From the NCBI GenBank assembly GCA_963624415.1, contig CAVFPQ010000123.1, positions 1 to 6,575 of the forward strand: a DNA stretch of 6,575 bases, written 5' to 3'. A program made the position numbers and the translations under genes. Below are positions 6,325-6,575 of the stretch, piece after piece. Source of the DNA: RUG806 sp963624415. Its GTDB lineage: Bacteria > Bacillota > Clostridia > Oscillospirales > Acutalibacteraceae. The first letter of the stretch is position 1, and each line of letters begins with the position of its first letter. Under the pieces are notes generated by a model. It saw only the letters and a list, made by a program, of their open reading frames with translations, did not search any database and was not told the DNA's origin.

Positions 6325-6352
6325 GAACAATTAGCAGTTAACAATTAGCAAT
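6325..6352. repeat. Two 14-base tandem units between copies A and B
   Basis: GAACAATTAGCAGT (6325-6338) and TAACAATTAGCAAT (6339-6352) are adjacent and match at 12 of 14 positions. Fourteen is twice the seven-base period seen elsewhere in this gap. The second unit forms the start of copy B. Confidence 0.7.
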
Positions 6353-6423
6353 GTCTGCTATAATGTAGAATGCAGAATGCATAATGCATAATTTCGGAAG
6401 TCCTGCGGACTTGATTATATAAG
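6340..6423. repeat. Intergenic direct repeat, copy B
   Basis: It starts AACAATTAGCAATGTCTG and is offset 108 bases from copy A. The seven-base units at 6364-6398 repeat those of copy A, apart from TTTCGGA in place of TGTCGGA. The hairpin that follows has a different stem sequence. After the hairpin the two copies share GATTATATA and then diverge. Confidence 0.85.
6398..6412. repeat. Perfect hairpin in copy B (stem 6, loop TGC)
   Basis: AAGTCC-TGC-GGACTT is a perfect six-base-pair inverted repeat. It occupies the place of the copy A hairpin with the same loop but different, still complementary arms. Confidence 0.75.
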
Positions 6424-6439
6424 AATCTATTTGAGCCTT

Positions 6440-6575
6440 ACCCGACAACCGTTAACTGCCCACCGACCACCGACCACTGACCACTGACCACTGACCACTG
6501 ACCACCGACCACCGACCACTGACCACTGACCACTGACTACTGACCACCGACCACCGACCACCGACCACCGACCAC
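6440..6575. repeat. Seven-base tandem array (CACYGAC), running off the window end
   Basis: From 6461 to 6572 there are 16 uninterrupted seven-base units, all CACCGAC or CACTGAC except one TACTGAC at 6538. The first three bases of a seventeenth unit reach the window end. Three degenerate units in the same register precede them (ACCCGAC, AACCGTT, AACTGCC at 6440-6460). There are no spacers, so it is a simple tandem array. Its full length is unknown because it continues past the window. Confidence 0.95.

Noticed and set aside
6251..6364. Plus-strand promoters from TATAAT at 6251-6256 and 6359-6364
   Set aside because: No -35-like hexamer lies at 16-18 bases upstream, and no plus-strand gene follows in the window.
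6290..6412. Hairpins of copies A and B as intrinsic terminators
   Set aside because: Neither hairpin is followed by a T-run on either strand; the flanks are GGATTATA and GATTATA.
6232..6423. Insertion sequence or MITE
   Set aside because: There is no transposase frame, no terminal inverted repeat spanning either copy and no clear target duplication.
6461..6572. Heptamer array as coding sequence for a seven-residue repeat on the minus strand
   Set aside because: Most units are stop-free on the minus strand, but the TACTGAC unit introduces TAG in one frame, there is no start or ribosome site, and the frame does not extend into flanking sequence.
6440..6575. CRISPR array
   Set aside because: The seven-base units are directly adjacent with no spacers, and no cas gene is in the window.

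Overview
The window reads as chromosomal DNA from a low-to-moderate GC Firmicute, most likely an anaerobic gut Clostridia (Oscillospiraceae/Ruminococcaceae-like). This rests on the gene set (PhoH/YbeZ, YbeY, Era, a RecO with a four-cysteine zinc site, a DUF4364 protein and a DUF5696-type lipoprotein), strong AGGAGG-type ribosome binding sites, and short heptamer repeats between genes. The taxonomic placement is inference from family distribution, not from a search.

All six genes lie on the minus strand, so transcription runs from high to low coordinates: lipoprotein (6064-3920), DUF4364 protein (3891-3334), phoH (3321-2326), ybeY (2319-1813), era (1638-742), recO (742-2). All six are complete; the recO stop codon lies at positions 2-4. 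Gaps are 28, 12, 6, 174 and -1 bases. The first four genes look like one transcription unit. era-recO is a tightly coupled pair (TGATG overlap) that may have its own promoter in the 174-base gap.

The housekeeping core joins RNA and ribosome maturation (PhoH-like ATPase, the endoribonuclease YbeY, and Era, which acts on the 30S subunit) to recombinational repair (RecO). This is a common Firmicute neighbourhood. The genes often found between ybeY and era (dgkA, cdd) are absent, and a diverged intergenic repeat sits in their place. Upstream, a large exported lipoprotein of unknown function heads the cluster, which is an unusual partner.

The 511 bases from 6065 to 6575 contain no gene. From the lipoprotein outward they hold a strong ribosome binding site, a weak candidate promoter, a hairpin plus T-run that could terminate a minus-strand transcript arriving from beyond the window, two direct repeats 108 bases apart, and a seven-base tandem array running off the window end. 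The two direct repeats carry hairpins with different but internally complementary stems around the same TGC loop. A third, rearranged relative lies in the ybeY-era gap. The most interesting non-coding signal is this repeat family: seven-base periodicity in several unrelated unit sequences, together with compensatory change in the hairpin stems.
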